DNA of 9,206 bases from a bacterium (lineage in GTDB: Bacteria > Patescibacteriota > JABMPQ01 > JAQVVF01), in assembly GCA_030611905.1 (NCBI GenBank), contig JAUWOX010000034.1, positions 1-9,206 of the forward strand, in the 5' to 3' direction. A program made the translations under genes and the position numbers. The notes under the pieces are model-generated. The model was not told the DNA's origin and searched no databases. It saw only the letters and a program-made list of their open reading frames with translations. Positions 1 through 5,812 of this stretch are shown here, piece after piece. Position 1 is the first letter of the stretch; the number at the start of each line of letters is the position of its first letter.

Positions 1-251
1 TTAGAAAAAATGGTTTTAAAGTGTCGGATACTGGTTATTTTGTTTTTTGCAACGGGCGAAAGGATAAAAAGGCTTTTGATGGAAAATTGGAATTTGATGT
101 TGAGGTGGTTGCGTATAAAGGAAATGACGGTTGGGTAGGAAAGGCGATTGTGGAGGCCAAGAAATGTTTGAATAAAAGAAAAATGCCGGAATCTAATGAT
201 AATTGTGAATATTGTGAATATGTTGCCAAGATTAGAGATATTAAACCCTAG
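1..251 (+). CDS. C-terminal end of a PD-(D/E)XK nuclease-like protein (5' partial)
   Basis: The reading frame is open from base 3 at the left edge to the TAG at 249-251, so the real start lies outside the window. The GTG at 21 is only an internal codon. The visible 83 residues read RKNGFKVSDTGYFVF, then a beta-rich stretch (FDGKLEFDVEVVAYK), then a helix (GWVGKAIVEAKKCLNK), and end in a NCEYCEY cysteine pair. From memory this matches the tail of uncharacterised PD-(D/E)XK/Cas4-like proteins common in CPR genomes, which often end in a similar CEYC motif preceded by a helix. The catalytic residues would lie upstream and cannot be seen, so activity is not claimed. A terminator follows at 293-317. 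The family call is a recollection, not a search result. Confidence 0.6.
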   Translation, partial: RKNGFKVSDTGYFVFCNGRKDKKAFDGKLEFDVEVVAYKGNDGWVGKAIVEAKKCLNKRKMPESNDNCEYCEYVAKIRDIKP

Positions 252-292
252 TTTTAAAATTAGAAATTAGAAATTAGAAATTTAGTCCCCAG

Positions 293-317
293 TCCCCTAT
301 TTTGCGGGGATTTTTTT
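293..317 (+). terminator. Intrinsic terminator after the nuclease-like gene
   Basis: The arms TCCCC (293-297) and GGGGA (306-310) enclose an 8-nt loop and are followed by seven T residues (311-317). It lies 42 bases after the stop codon. The spacer before it contains a short TTAGAAA-type direct repeat. A nearly identical terminator follows the next gene at 1348-1375. Confidence 0.75.
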
Positions 318-330
318 ATGTAAAATATAT

Positions 331-359
331 TTGACTTTTTTCTGTTTTTCTTATATGCT
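331..359 (+). promoter_or_regulatory. Sigma-70-type promoter for the SH3b protein gene
   Basis: TTGACT (331-336) and TATGCT (354-359) are separated by exactly 17 bases. Transcription would begin near 366, giving a leader of about 37 nt with a good Shine-Dalgarno (GGAGG, 391-395) ahead of the ATG at 403. An in-frame codon at 331 lies within the -35 box, so starting the protein there is unlikely. Confidence 0.6.
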
Positions 360-402
360 TTTTTATTGTTCTTTGACAACATCCTCAAAAGGAGGGAAGG
401 AA

Positions 403-1323
403 ATGACTAGGTTAAAGTGCAGGATTATGAGTTTTGTTTGTTTTCTTTCAATTATTGCAATATCATTGTCAGCATATTCTCGTTCAAGTCAGACAAAAAC
501 TGCGACTCGTTTGCGGTCTGGTCCTGGCACTAATTATAAAATAGTAAAAGTTTTGTTTGCTGGTAGTAAGCTGGATGTAACCAAGTGTGAAAAATCGTGG
601 TGTTTAGTTGTAACTTCCGATGGAATCTCTGGTTGGGTTTATGAGTCATTATTGAAATCAGCAGTATCGACAGGTCGAAAAAAGGCGAGACGAAAAAAGA
701 AAGAGGGATTTGTTTTTCCTTGGAGTGGCCCGGAGCGTAGAAAAAAGAAAAGTCCATACGATCAAATCGGTGAGTATTTTGCTTTTATTGGTTTGCGGAA
801 TGCGTATCGTCCTGATATTGATTATGATTCCGAGGTAGGTGTTTCTGTAAGCTTCGAATTTATGGATTTGCCTGAATTTAGGATTGAGCCTACTCTAGAA
901 TTTGGTTATGGATCAGGTTCTACAAGCATGGGAGAGGGCTCATGGGGAGCTAATTATTATCTCTCTAGTATTGATATTTCTGAAAGGTTTTTTTCTCTTA
1001 CGGTTCCGGTCAAATATCTATTGTGTCTCGGGCCAAATTGTTTTTCAAAATCAAAGCCTGTTATAAAATTAGGTTTTAGATTGGGTGTTACATTGTTAGT
1101 TGGTAGTTGGGAGCAAGTTGTTACAGTGGAGGTAGGAAAAGGTATGACTGAAAAAGGCGATACTATTGAAGCAGATGGTAGTTTTACTGAGATATATTTG
1201 ATGGGTGGTGGTAGTTTGGAAATGCCGTTCGGTGGTTCTTATGTATTTCTTCTTGGATTAGATTCTTTTGGACTAATTTGTAAGGGCAGGGTTGGGAGAA
1301 TTGGCGTGGGTATGGTGTATTAA
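403..1323 (+). CDS. Secreted SH3b-domain protein with a C-terminal beta-barrel-like region
   Basis: I chose the ATG at 403 because GGAGG (391-395) lies 7 bases before it and a promoter ends at 359. This gives 306 residues. Residues 1-26 look like a Sec signal peptide (basic start, hydrophobic FVCFLSIIAISLSA, likely cut near AYS). Residues 31-84 are a bacterial SH3 domain: TATRLRSGPGTNYKIV, a CEKSWC cysteine pair and the closing GWV, closest in style to the SH3_3/SH3_4 families that bind cell-wall material. A very basic linker follows (about 91-117). Residues 120-306 alternate polar and hydrophobic or aromatic positions and end in RIGVGMVY with a terminal aromatic residue, as outer-membrane beta-barrels do. 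An outer-membrane barrel would be odd in a CPR cell. The barrel call is inferred from pattern only; the SH3b call is firm. The gene stands alone between two terminators. Confidence 0.75.
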   Translation: MTRLKCRIMSFVCFLSIIAISLSAYSRSSQTKTATRLRSGPGTNYKIVKVLFAGSKLDVTKCEKSWCLVVTSDGISGWVYESLLKSAVSTGRKKARRKKKEGFVFPWSGPERRKKKSPYDQIGEYFAFIGLRNAYRPDIDYDSEVGVSVSFEFMDLPEFRIEPTLEFGYGSGSTSMGEGSWGANYYLSSIDISERFFSLTVPVKYLLCLGPNCFSKSKPVIKLGFRLGVTLLVGSWEQVVTVEVGKGMTEKGDTIEADGSFTEIYLMGGGSLEMPFGGSYVFLLGLDSFGLICKGRVGRIGVGMVY

Positions 1324-1347
1324 AATTAATTTGAGGAATGTTTTTTT

Positions 1348-1375
1348 AAATCCCCTATTTTTGTGGGATTTTTTT
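1348..1375 (+). terminator. Intrinsic terminator after the SH3b gene
   Basis: The arms AAATCCC (1348-1354) and GGGATTT (1365-1371) enclose a 10-nt loop and continue into T residues to 1375. The stop codon is 25 bases upstream. The sequence closely resembles the terminator at 293-317. Confidence 0.7.
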
Positions 1376-1403
1376 GTGGGATAAAATATGGTAGAATTAT
1401 ATT
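1374..1403 (+). promoter_or_regulatory. Possible weak promoter for the DUF389 gene
   Basis: TTGTGG (1374-1379), an 18-base spacer and TATATT (1398-1403) would start transcription near 1410, about 14 nt before the ATG at 1424. TAGAAT at 1392-1397 is an alternative -10. There is no Shine-Dalgarno, so a short or leaderless message is likely. The position after a terminator requires a promoter here, but the exact boxes are uncertain. Confidence 0.35.
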
Positions 1404-1423
1404 AAGATTAAAAATAAAAAATT

Positions 1424-2044
1424 ATGCCAACAGAATTAACTAGATTGGATATTGATAAAGCATATCGTGGAGTATTGCAGAGAGCGCAATTTGATATTCA
1501 GTTTGTTTTTTTGTCTATTGTGGCGACAGTGCTCTGTGTTATGGGTTTTATTATGGATAGTGAGGCAGTGGTAATTGGGGCTATGGTTATTTCTCCTTTG
1601 ATGAATATGGTGATTGGGTTATCAGCGACTGTACTTCGAAAGGATATGAAGAGTTTTTTCAGGATATTTTTATTTTTAATTGGTGGGATATTGATTACTA
1701 TTATTATTTCTGCTGTTATTTCTTTATTTTGGCCCAAAGAAATTATTGAATCGAGCTTGATTAGAACATTACAAAATAAGCCTTTGGCTTATTTTATCGT
1801 TGCTTTTTTTTCTGGGATGACAGCTGTGTTTTGTTATTATTGGCCTAGGGCGGGTGGGATAATAACGGGAATTGCTATTGCTATTGCTCTGGTGCCGCCG
1901 GTTTCAATATTTGGATGTGGGTTGGCAGTGAATAGAGAGATGTTGCCAGTGGCTAGTATGATTGTGGTTTTGAATATTATTGGAATTTTTATTGGGTCTG
2001 TTCTGGTTTTGTTTATCTTGCATAGATTTTTAAAGAAGCGGTGA
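1424..2044 (+). CDS. DUF389 family integral membrane protein
   Basis: This 206-residue protein carries the DUF389 (TIGR00341-like) signature SEAVVIGAMVISPLMN (about 46-61) followed by IGLSATVL, and a second conserved GIAIAIALVPPVSIFG stretch (about 149-164). About six membrane helices can be seen: 26-44, 48-70, 79-102, 122-139, 145-168 and 177-199. The function of the family is not established to my knowledge. The N-terminal extension seen in longer members is absent, leaving only the membrane core. There is no Shine-Dalgarno before the ATG. The flavodoxin gene begins 14 bases after the stop with no terminator between, so the two are probably cotranscribed. Confidence 0.85.
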   Translation: MPTELTRLDIDKAYRGVLQRAQFDIQFVFLSIVATVLCVMGFIMDSEAVVIGAMVISPLMNMVIGLSATVLRKDMKSFFRIFLFLIGGILITIIISAVISLFWPKEIIESSLIRTLQNKPLAYFIVAFFSGMTAVFCYYWPRAGGIITGIAIAIALVPPVSIFGCGLAVNREMLPVASMIVVLNIIGIFIGSVLVLFILHRFLKKR

Positions 2045-2058
2045 TTTAAGATTTAACT

Positions 2059-2502
2059 ATGAAAGTTCTCATTATTTGTTTATCAATTTGCCATCAAAAT
2101 ACAGCAAAAATTGCCAAGGCCATGGCTGAAGTTTTGCAGGCGGATTTGAAAAAGCCCAGCGAAGTGGATGTTGATGGTTTGGCTGATTATGATCTGATCG
2201 GTTTTGGATCTGGTATTTTCTTTACGAAACATCATAAGACATTGCTAGGTTTAGCTGATAAATTGCCAGAGATGAAGAGCAAAAAGGCTTTTATTTTTTC
2301 GACTAGTGGATTAAATTATAGAAGATTTAATAGAGCTTTACGAAATAAATTAAAAAATAAAGGTTTTAATATTATCGGAGAGTTTGGTTCTTATGGCTTG
2401 GATACTTGGGGGCCTTTTAAGCCGATTGGTGGGATTAGAAAGGGTAGGCCGAATGAAAAAGATGTGGAGCGGGCTAGAGAGTTTGCGAGGGGTTTGGGGT
2501 AG
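2059..2502 (+). CDS. Flavodoxin family protein
   Basis: The 147 residues follow the flavodoxin fold order: beta strand 1 MKVLIICLS, a phosphate-binding loop SICHQNT (9-15), a helix, then DYDLIGFGSGIFF (43-55), KKAFIFSTSG (75-84) and a late GLDTWGPFKPIGGIRKGRPNEKD block (about 113-135). This is the usual arrangement of short single-domain flavodoxins that bind FMN and carry electrons in the cytoplasm. No cysteine-based or NAD(P)H-binding module is attached, so its redox partner is unknown. It sits 14 bases after the DUF389 gene. A riboflavin/FMN operon lies 2.2 kb downstream on the other strand and could supply the cofactor; that link is inference. The 3' flank holds palindromic repeats. Confidence 0.85.
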   Translation: MKVLIICLSICHQNTAKIAKAMAEVLQADLKKPSEVDVDGLADYDLIGFGSGIFFTKHHKTLLGLADKLPEMKSKKAFIFSTSGLNYRRFNRALRNKLKNKGFNIIGEFGSYGLDTWGPFKPIGGIRKGRPNEKDVERAREFARGLG

Positions 2503-2521
2503 ATATTTTTTGGAATGCGAT

Positions 2522-2573
2522 AGAGACGCGATAAATCGCGAGAATAGAGACGTGATAAATCGCGTCTGTACGG
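2522..2573 (+). repeat. REP-like palindrome pair upstream of the RAYT gene
   Basis: Two palindromes lie 24 bases apart. The first has the arms CGCGAT and ATCGCG (2527-2540) with a 2-nt AA loop. The second (2548-2567) has arms AGACGTGAT and ATCGCGTCT, nine pairs including one G-T, again with an AA loop, followed by the tail GTACGG. Each is preceded by ATAG. The whole 52-base pair recurs inside the transposase gene at 2905-2956 with 45 of 52 bases identical by my hand alignment. A RAYT gene next to paired REP palindromes fits a REP/REPIN system. Confidence 0.8.
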
Positions 2574-2607
2574 AAGATGCGGTATAATAAATTGCAGAGA
2601 TGAAATA

Positions 2608-3300
2608 ATGAAATATAAGGAGGGTGAAAAATTTGCGGGCAAATATCGGATTAAAAGCGCGCGTTTGAAAGGATATGATTATTCATCTGATGGCGCGTAT
2701 TTTGTAACAATTTGTACGCAAAGTCGTGAATGTTTTTTTGGTAATGTTGTTGATGGTGAGGTGAGGCTAACAAGGGCGGGGCAGATTGTTGAAAATATTT
2801 GGAAGATGATTTCAGAACATTATTCATTTGTTAGATTGGATGAATTTGTTGTGATGCCGAATCATTTTCATGGAATTGTGATTATTAATCGCAATATTGG
2901 AGACGGAGACGCGATAAATTTCGACGATAGAGACGCGATAAATCGCGTCTGTACGATGGCGGGCGTGAAAGCGGGTGGGATTACGAAGCAATATAATCCG
3001 ATGTTGAATTCATATTCGTTGTCGAAAATTATTCGTTGGTATAAAGGTCGGGCAACATTTGAAATTAAAAAATGGACAAATAGAAATGATTTTTCATGGC
3101 AAGCGCGGTTTTATGATCGGATAATTTGGGACGAAAAGGCGTTAGGATCAATTAGACAATATATTATTGATAATCCAAAAAATTGGGAATTTGATAAAAA
3201 TAATTTAAAATCTCGTAGAGACGCGATTCATCGCGTCTCCGCAGGAAAGGACGCGATTCATCGCGTCTCCGCAGGAAAAATGCATATTAATGAAAAATAA
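2608..3300 (+). CDS. REP-associated tyrosine transposase (Y1_Tnp / IS200-like, RAYT)
   Basis: This 230-residue protein is a single-strand HUH nuclease of the Y1 transposase superfamily. Family marks in order are RLKGYDYSSDGAYFVTICTQ (19-38), LDEFVVMPNHFHGIVII (77-93) with the metal-binding HFH at 86-88, SLSKIIRWYKGRATF (137-151), and FYDRIIWDEKALGSIRQYIIDNPKNW (168-193). The catalytic tyrosine is probably Tyr185 (RQYIIDNP), with Tyr169 as alternative. RAYTs are usually standalone and act on REP palindromes rather than flanking inverted repeats. Two stretches are foreign to the fold: residues 99-116 (GDGDAINFDDRDAINRVC) and 204-224 (DAIHRVSAGK twice), both encoded by the palindromes themselves. 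The first falls between the HUH motif and the tyrosine helix, in a segment that often varies. Natural homology ends near residue 200. The last 11 bases overlap the next gene. Confidence 0.9.
   Translation: MKYKEGEKFAGKYRIKSARLKGYDYSSDGAYFVTICTQSRECFFGNVVDGEVRLTRAGQIVENIWKMISEHYSFVRLDEFVVMPNHFHGIVIINRNIGDGDAINFDDRDAINRVCTMAGVKAGGITKQYNPMLNSYSLSKIIRWYKGRATFEIKKWTNRNDFSWQARFYDRIIWDEKALGSIRQYIIDNPKNWEFDKNNLKSRRDAIHRVSAGKDAIHRVSAGKMHINEK
2905..2956 (+). repeat. REP-like palindrome pair inside the RAYT gene
   Basis: This is a second copy of the 2522-2573 pair with the same 24-base spacing. The first unit, preceded by GGAG, has a decayed right arm. The second unit (2931-2950) is a perfect 9-bp palindrome AGACGCGAT/ATCGCGTCT with a 2-nt AA loop, preceded by ATAG and followed by GTACGA. 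It is read through in frame as DAIN...DAINRVC within the transposase, because the TAA in the loop falls out of frame. Confidence 0.85.
3215..3278 (+). repeat. Tandem REP-like palindromes at the 3' end of the RAYT gene
   Basis: Two units repeat with a 30-base period: the 29 bases at 3220-3248 are identical to 3250-3278. Unit one forms a 10-bp palindrome GAGACGCGAT/ATCGCGTCTC (3218-3239) with a 2-nt TC loop and is preceded by GTAG (3215-3218). Unit two forms eight pairs (3250-3267). Both carry the tail CCGCAGGAAA, unlike the GTACG tail of the upstream copies, so this is a second subtype. The period of ten codons gives the translated tandem DAIHRVSAGK. The tail also supplies AGGAAA about 12 bases before the next start codon. 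Confidence 0.85.
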
Positions 3301-4357
3301 AGAATCAAAATTTTGGAATGTTGTTAGATGGATTGTATCTGTTGTTTTGGTATTGATGATTTTTGTGACAATTGTAATTAGTATCCCAATAGCTGCGGTG
3401 TCTTCTACAATAACTTCGCGGGATAATTTGAAAGATCATTTGGAGCAGTCAGGGATTTATGAAAATATTTTTAGCGTGATTGTTGACTTTATGCCACAGC
3501 AAGATGAAATGGATATGTTGGGATTTGGTGATATTATTAATAATATGGTTACTTCGGAACATGCGCAGAAGAATGTTGAAGGAGCAATTGATGGGACTTA
3601 TGATTGGCTGGAGGGCAAGACTGACAAACCTGTCTTTGAAATTTCTGTAATTCCTGAAGATATAGATATTACTGAATCGTTGGATAATTCTTTGAAAGAT
3701 TTGTCTGAATGTACTGATGATAATAGTTTTACTTTGCAAGAGGGGGAGTCTTTTGAATTGACTTGTCGGCCAGCAGGACTTGGTTTAGATATTTTGAATT
3801 TGGATAGTTTGGGGATTAATAAATCTATTGGAGAATTCAAAATAAAATCATCTGATCTGCCAATTAGTGTGGCTTGGGCCAAGCAGGCGCAGGGGATTTT
3901 CTTCTTTCTGAAATACTCCCCTGTCTTTTTGGCGCTTTATATTATTTTACTGACGGTTTTGTTGATGTGGGTGATGCCGGGATTGCATAGGGGGAGAGGG
4001 TTTATTACAGCTGGGATTACTTTATTTGTGCCGGGAATTATTTTCTTGTTTATCAGCATTGGTGGTTCATTTTTGAATTCTGGTTTTTTCTTTTCTTCAT
4101 TTGGAAGCGCTGTTTCTTCTGATGTTTTGTCTGTCGTTAGTTCTTTGACTGAATTTTTGAATCTTGTTTATCTTGAAATAATGGCCAAGATTTTGCATTA
4201 TAGTTTAGCGATTTTAGTATTAGCAATTATATTATTTATAATAGGAATGGTGATGAGGTCAAAAACTGCTTCCAGGGAAAAGAAAAAAAGATTAAAGAAA
4301 AAGGTTAAGGGAACAGCATATAAGCCGCAAATTCATCGTCCGACAGGGAAAAAATAG
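3290..4357 (+). CDS. Membrane protein with large extracytoplasmic domain, function unknown
   Basis: I do not recognise a named family. The 355 residues show one N-terminal membrane helix (about 10-36), an external domain (about 38-205) rich in Asp, Glu and Ser with two cysteines (141 and 159) that could form a disulfide, and three more helices (about 210-229, 237-258, 303-322). A strongly basic cytoplasmic tail follows (KKKRLKKKVK, 331-340). The segment SRDNLKDHLEQSGIYENIFSVI after the first helix resembles similar unnamed CPR membrane proteins, from memory. The ATG overlaps the transposase stop by 11 bases. The nearest upstream purine tract is the REP tail AGGAAA (3273-3278), so the repeat may influence its translation. 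It is unclear whether it was once joined to the flavodoxin operon before the transposase arrived. Confidence 0.75.
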   Translation: MKNKESKFWNVVRWIVSVVLVLMIFVTIVISIPIAAVSSTITSRDNLKDHLEQSGIYENIFSVIVDFMPQQDEMDMLGFGDIINNMVTSEHAQKNVEGAIDGTYDWLEGKTDKPVFEISVIPEDIDITESLDNSLKDLSECTDDNSFTLQEGESFELTCRPAGLGLDILNLDSLGINKSIGEFKIKSSDLPISVAWAKQAQGIFFFLKYSPVFLALYIILLTVLLMWVMPGLHRGRGFITAGITLFVPGIIFLFISIGGSFLNSGFFFSSFGSAVSSDVLSVVSSLTEFLNLVYLEIMAKILHYSLAILVLAIILFIIGMVMRSKTASREKKKRLKKKVKGTAYKPQIHRPTGKK

Positions 4358-4363
4358 AGATGA

Positions 4364-4392
4364 TTGTTTTGAGTTTATTTTTTTGTTATATT
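4364..4392 (+). promoter_or_regulatory. Possible promoter for the Myb-like gene
   Basis: TTGTTT (4364-4369), a 17-base spacer and TATATT (4387-4392) would start transcription near 4399, about 29 nt before the ATG at 4428. The -35 box is poor. No terminator is visible between the preceding gene and this point, so readthrough is also possible. Confidence 0.35.
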
Positions 4393-4427
4393 AATAGTAG
4401 ATAGAGTTTAATAAATAAAATAAAACA

Positions 4428-4634
4428 ATGCCAAAATATAATCGTAACGCAGGGGATGCTTGGACGGACGAAGAGGTAAAAAAATTAAAGGAATTGATTA
4501 AGGGGAATACCCCGACACGGATTATTGGTTTGAAATTAGGAAGAACAGAAGATGCTGTTTATGACAAATGCAAAGAGTTGAAGCTTAGTTTAAAGCCAGC
4601 TAACCAGTCACCATACGGTCCCAGAAAAAAATAA
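4428..4634 (+). CDS. Small Myb/SANT-like putative DNA-binding protein
   Basis: This is a 68-residue basic protein. AWTDEEVKKLKELIKGNTPTRIIGLKLGRTEDAVYDKCKEL (11-51) has the tryptophan-led first helix and the G-R-T-E-x-A-V recognition helix of Myb/SANT and GcrA-like helix-turn-helix domains. The tail LKPANQSPYG is typical of a small conserved bacterial family of unknown target (recollection). It could act as a nucleoid-associated or regulatory protein, but nothing in the window shows what it binds. A bidirectional terminator follows 11 bases after the stop. Confidence 0.75.
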   Translation: MPKYNRNAGDAWTDEEVKKLKELIKGNTPTRIIGLKLGRTEDAVYDKCKELKLSLKPANQSPYGPRKK

Positions 4635-4645
4635 AATTGAGTATT

Positions 4646-4678
4646 AAAAAAAGCGAGATTTAATAATCTTGCTTTTTT
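4646..4678. terminator. Bidirectional terminator between the Myb-like gene and ribH
   Basis: The arms AAGCGAGATT (4651-4660) and AATCTTGCTT (4665-4674) enclose the 4-nt loop TAAT, with one G-T pair. A residues (4646-4652) and T residues (4673-4678) flank the stem, so both strands show a stem followed by a T run. It serves the plus-strand gene ending at 4634 and the minus-strand flavin operon ending at 4686. Confidence 0.85.
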
Positions 4679-4685
4679 ATTTTAT

Positions 4686-5156
4686 CTAGTAGTCTAGTTG
4701 TTTTTGCAGATTAGCCATTTCAAGAGCGGCCATAGCGGCTTCGTATCCCCTATTGCCCATTTTTGTTCCAGCGCGTTCAATGGCTTGTTCTAAATTATCA
4801 CAAGTGACAATACCGAAACCAAGTGGGGTATTATAATCGAGAGTTGTTTTAACAATTTGTTTGATAGATTCTCCGGCAACTAGCGAATGATGTTGGGTAG
4901 CGCCTTTGAGTATACAGCCAAGACAAATGACGATGTTATGAGTGCCTTGTTCAACGGTTCTCTTGGTGGCTAGAGCAATTTCCATAGAACCAGGTACCCA
5001 AATAATGTCAATGTTGTCTTTGTTAACATTATGTTGGTATAGAGCATCTAGAGCGCCTTTCAATAATTTAGAAGTAATGAAGTCGTTAAAGCGGGATACA
5101 ATGATGGCAGTGCGAAGGCCTTGGCCATCTAGTTTTGCTTGATGAATTTTTGGCAT
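4686..5156 (-). CDS. ribH: 6,7-dimethyl-8-ribityllumazine synthase
   Basis: This enzyme condenses 5-amino-6-ribitylamino-uracil with 3,4-dihydroxy-2-butanone 4-phosphate to give lumazine, the step before riboflavin. The 156 residues are normal length and colinear with the family: VSRFND (20-25), WVPGSMEIALA (53-63), LGCILKGATQHHSLVAGES (79-97) with the catalytic histidine at 89 of G-x-T-x-H, GFGIVTCDN (113-121), and ERAGTKMGNRG (127-137) with Arg128. The phosphate-site lysine of many homologues (NKG) is arginine here (NRG), a conservative change. Such proteins assemble into pentamers or icosahedral shells in the cytoplasm. It is the last gene of the kinase-ribE-ribH operon, 32 bases after ribE, without a Shine-Dalgarno. 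Confidence 0.95.
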   Translation of the reverse strand: MPKIHQAKLDGQGLRTAIIVSRFNDFITSKLLKGALDALYQHNVNKDNIDIIWVPGSMEIALATKRTVEQGTHNIVICLGCILKGATQHHSLVAGESIKQIVKTTLDYNTPLGFGIVTCDNLEQAIERAGTKMGNRGYEAAMAALEMANLQKQLDY

Positions 5157-5188
5157 ATTGTTTAATTTTTAAATTTTAAAAGTGATAT

Positions 5189-5812
5189 TTAAAGATAGCT
5201 GTGTTTGTTTAAGAAGTCAAGAGTTATTTTTGTCTTGGGTTTTTTAGTTAGTTTTTCTAGATAGCGGGAGATGAGATCGACTTCGATATTTACTTTGGAA
5301 TTAATTTGTTTTTGGGAGAGGCTGGTGTTTTGTATGGTGAAGGGGATAATGGCGACGGTGAAATCTTGGTCTGATACTTGGGCGATAGTCAGGCTGATGC
5401 CGTCTATGGTGATTGATCCTTTGCAGGCAATGTATTTTAAAAATTTTTGCGGGGTTTGAATGGTGAAGAGTTGAGAGTTCCCTTGTTTTTTAATATTAAT
5501 AATTTGGCCGGGGCAGTCAATATGGCCCTGAACAAGATGGCCGCCGAGTTCGTCTTTTAAAGTCAGAGATGGCTCTAGATTAACTAGATCGTTTGGTTTT
5601 AAATCTTGGAGGGTTGTTTTGGCTAGAGTTTCGGGCATGACATCGACAGAAAAATAATTAGTTTGTTTTTGGGTGACGGTTAAACAAGCGCCGTTGATCG
5701 AGACACTGGATCCGGATTTAATATGTTTAATTATTTTATCAGAAAAGATCTCAATTGAGTTTGAGTTGATGTTTTTTATTTTGCCTAATTCTTTTATTAT
5801 TCCGGTGAACAT
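5189..5812 (-). CDS. ribE: Riboflavin synthase, alpha-chain type
   Basis: It dismutates two lumazine molecules into riboflavin plus the pyrimidine substrate that RibH reuses. The 207 residues form the usual two lumazine-binding repeats: the first starts MFTGIIKELG and has SINGACLTV (38-46), VMPETLAKTTL (58-68) and GGHLVQGHID (90-99); the second has KGSITIDGISLTIA (131-144) and VAIIPFTIQNTSL (153-165). The MFTGI start is diagnostic and fixes the initiation codon. A short basic tail after residue 188 is slightly longer than I would expect. The start lies 16 bases inside the kinase gene, which suggests translational coupling. Some databases name this gene ribC. Confidence 0.95.
   Translation of the reverse strand: MFTGIIKELGKIKNINSNSIEIFSDKIIKHIKSGSSVSINGACLTVTQKQTNYFSVDVMPETLAKTTLQDLKPNDLVNLEPSLTLKDELGGHLVQGHIDCPGQIINIKKQGNSQLFTIQTPQKFLKYIACKGSITIDGISLTIAQVSDQDFTVAIIPFTIQNTSLSQKQINSKVNIEVDLISRYLEKLTKKPKTKITLDFLNKHSYL

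Noticed and set aside
331..402. Upstream extension of the SH3b protein starting at 331
   Set aside because: The codon lies inside the -35 box, has no ribosome site, and would bury the signal peptide behind 24 extra residues. The ATG at 403 has GGAGG.
2384..2587. Plus-strand open frame overlapping the flavodoxin 3' end
   Set aside because: Its start is inside the flavodoxin gene in another frame, and its tail is simply the translated REP pair.
2617..2622. AAGGAG just after the transposase ATG as a Shine-Dalgarno for a later start
   Set aside because: No start codon follows at a suitable distance in the transposase frame, so it is coding sequence for KEG.
3215..3278. Short direct repeats that could suggest a CRISPR array
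   Set aside because: There are only two units, the period is 30 bases with no unique spacers, each unit is itself a palindrome, and a RAYT gene explains them.
4942..5142. Plus-strand open frame opposite ribH
   Set aside because: It is a shadow of a strongly conserved gene on the other strand and shows no family features.
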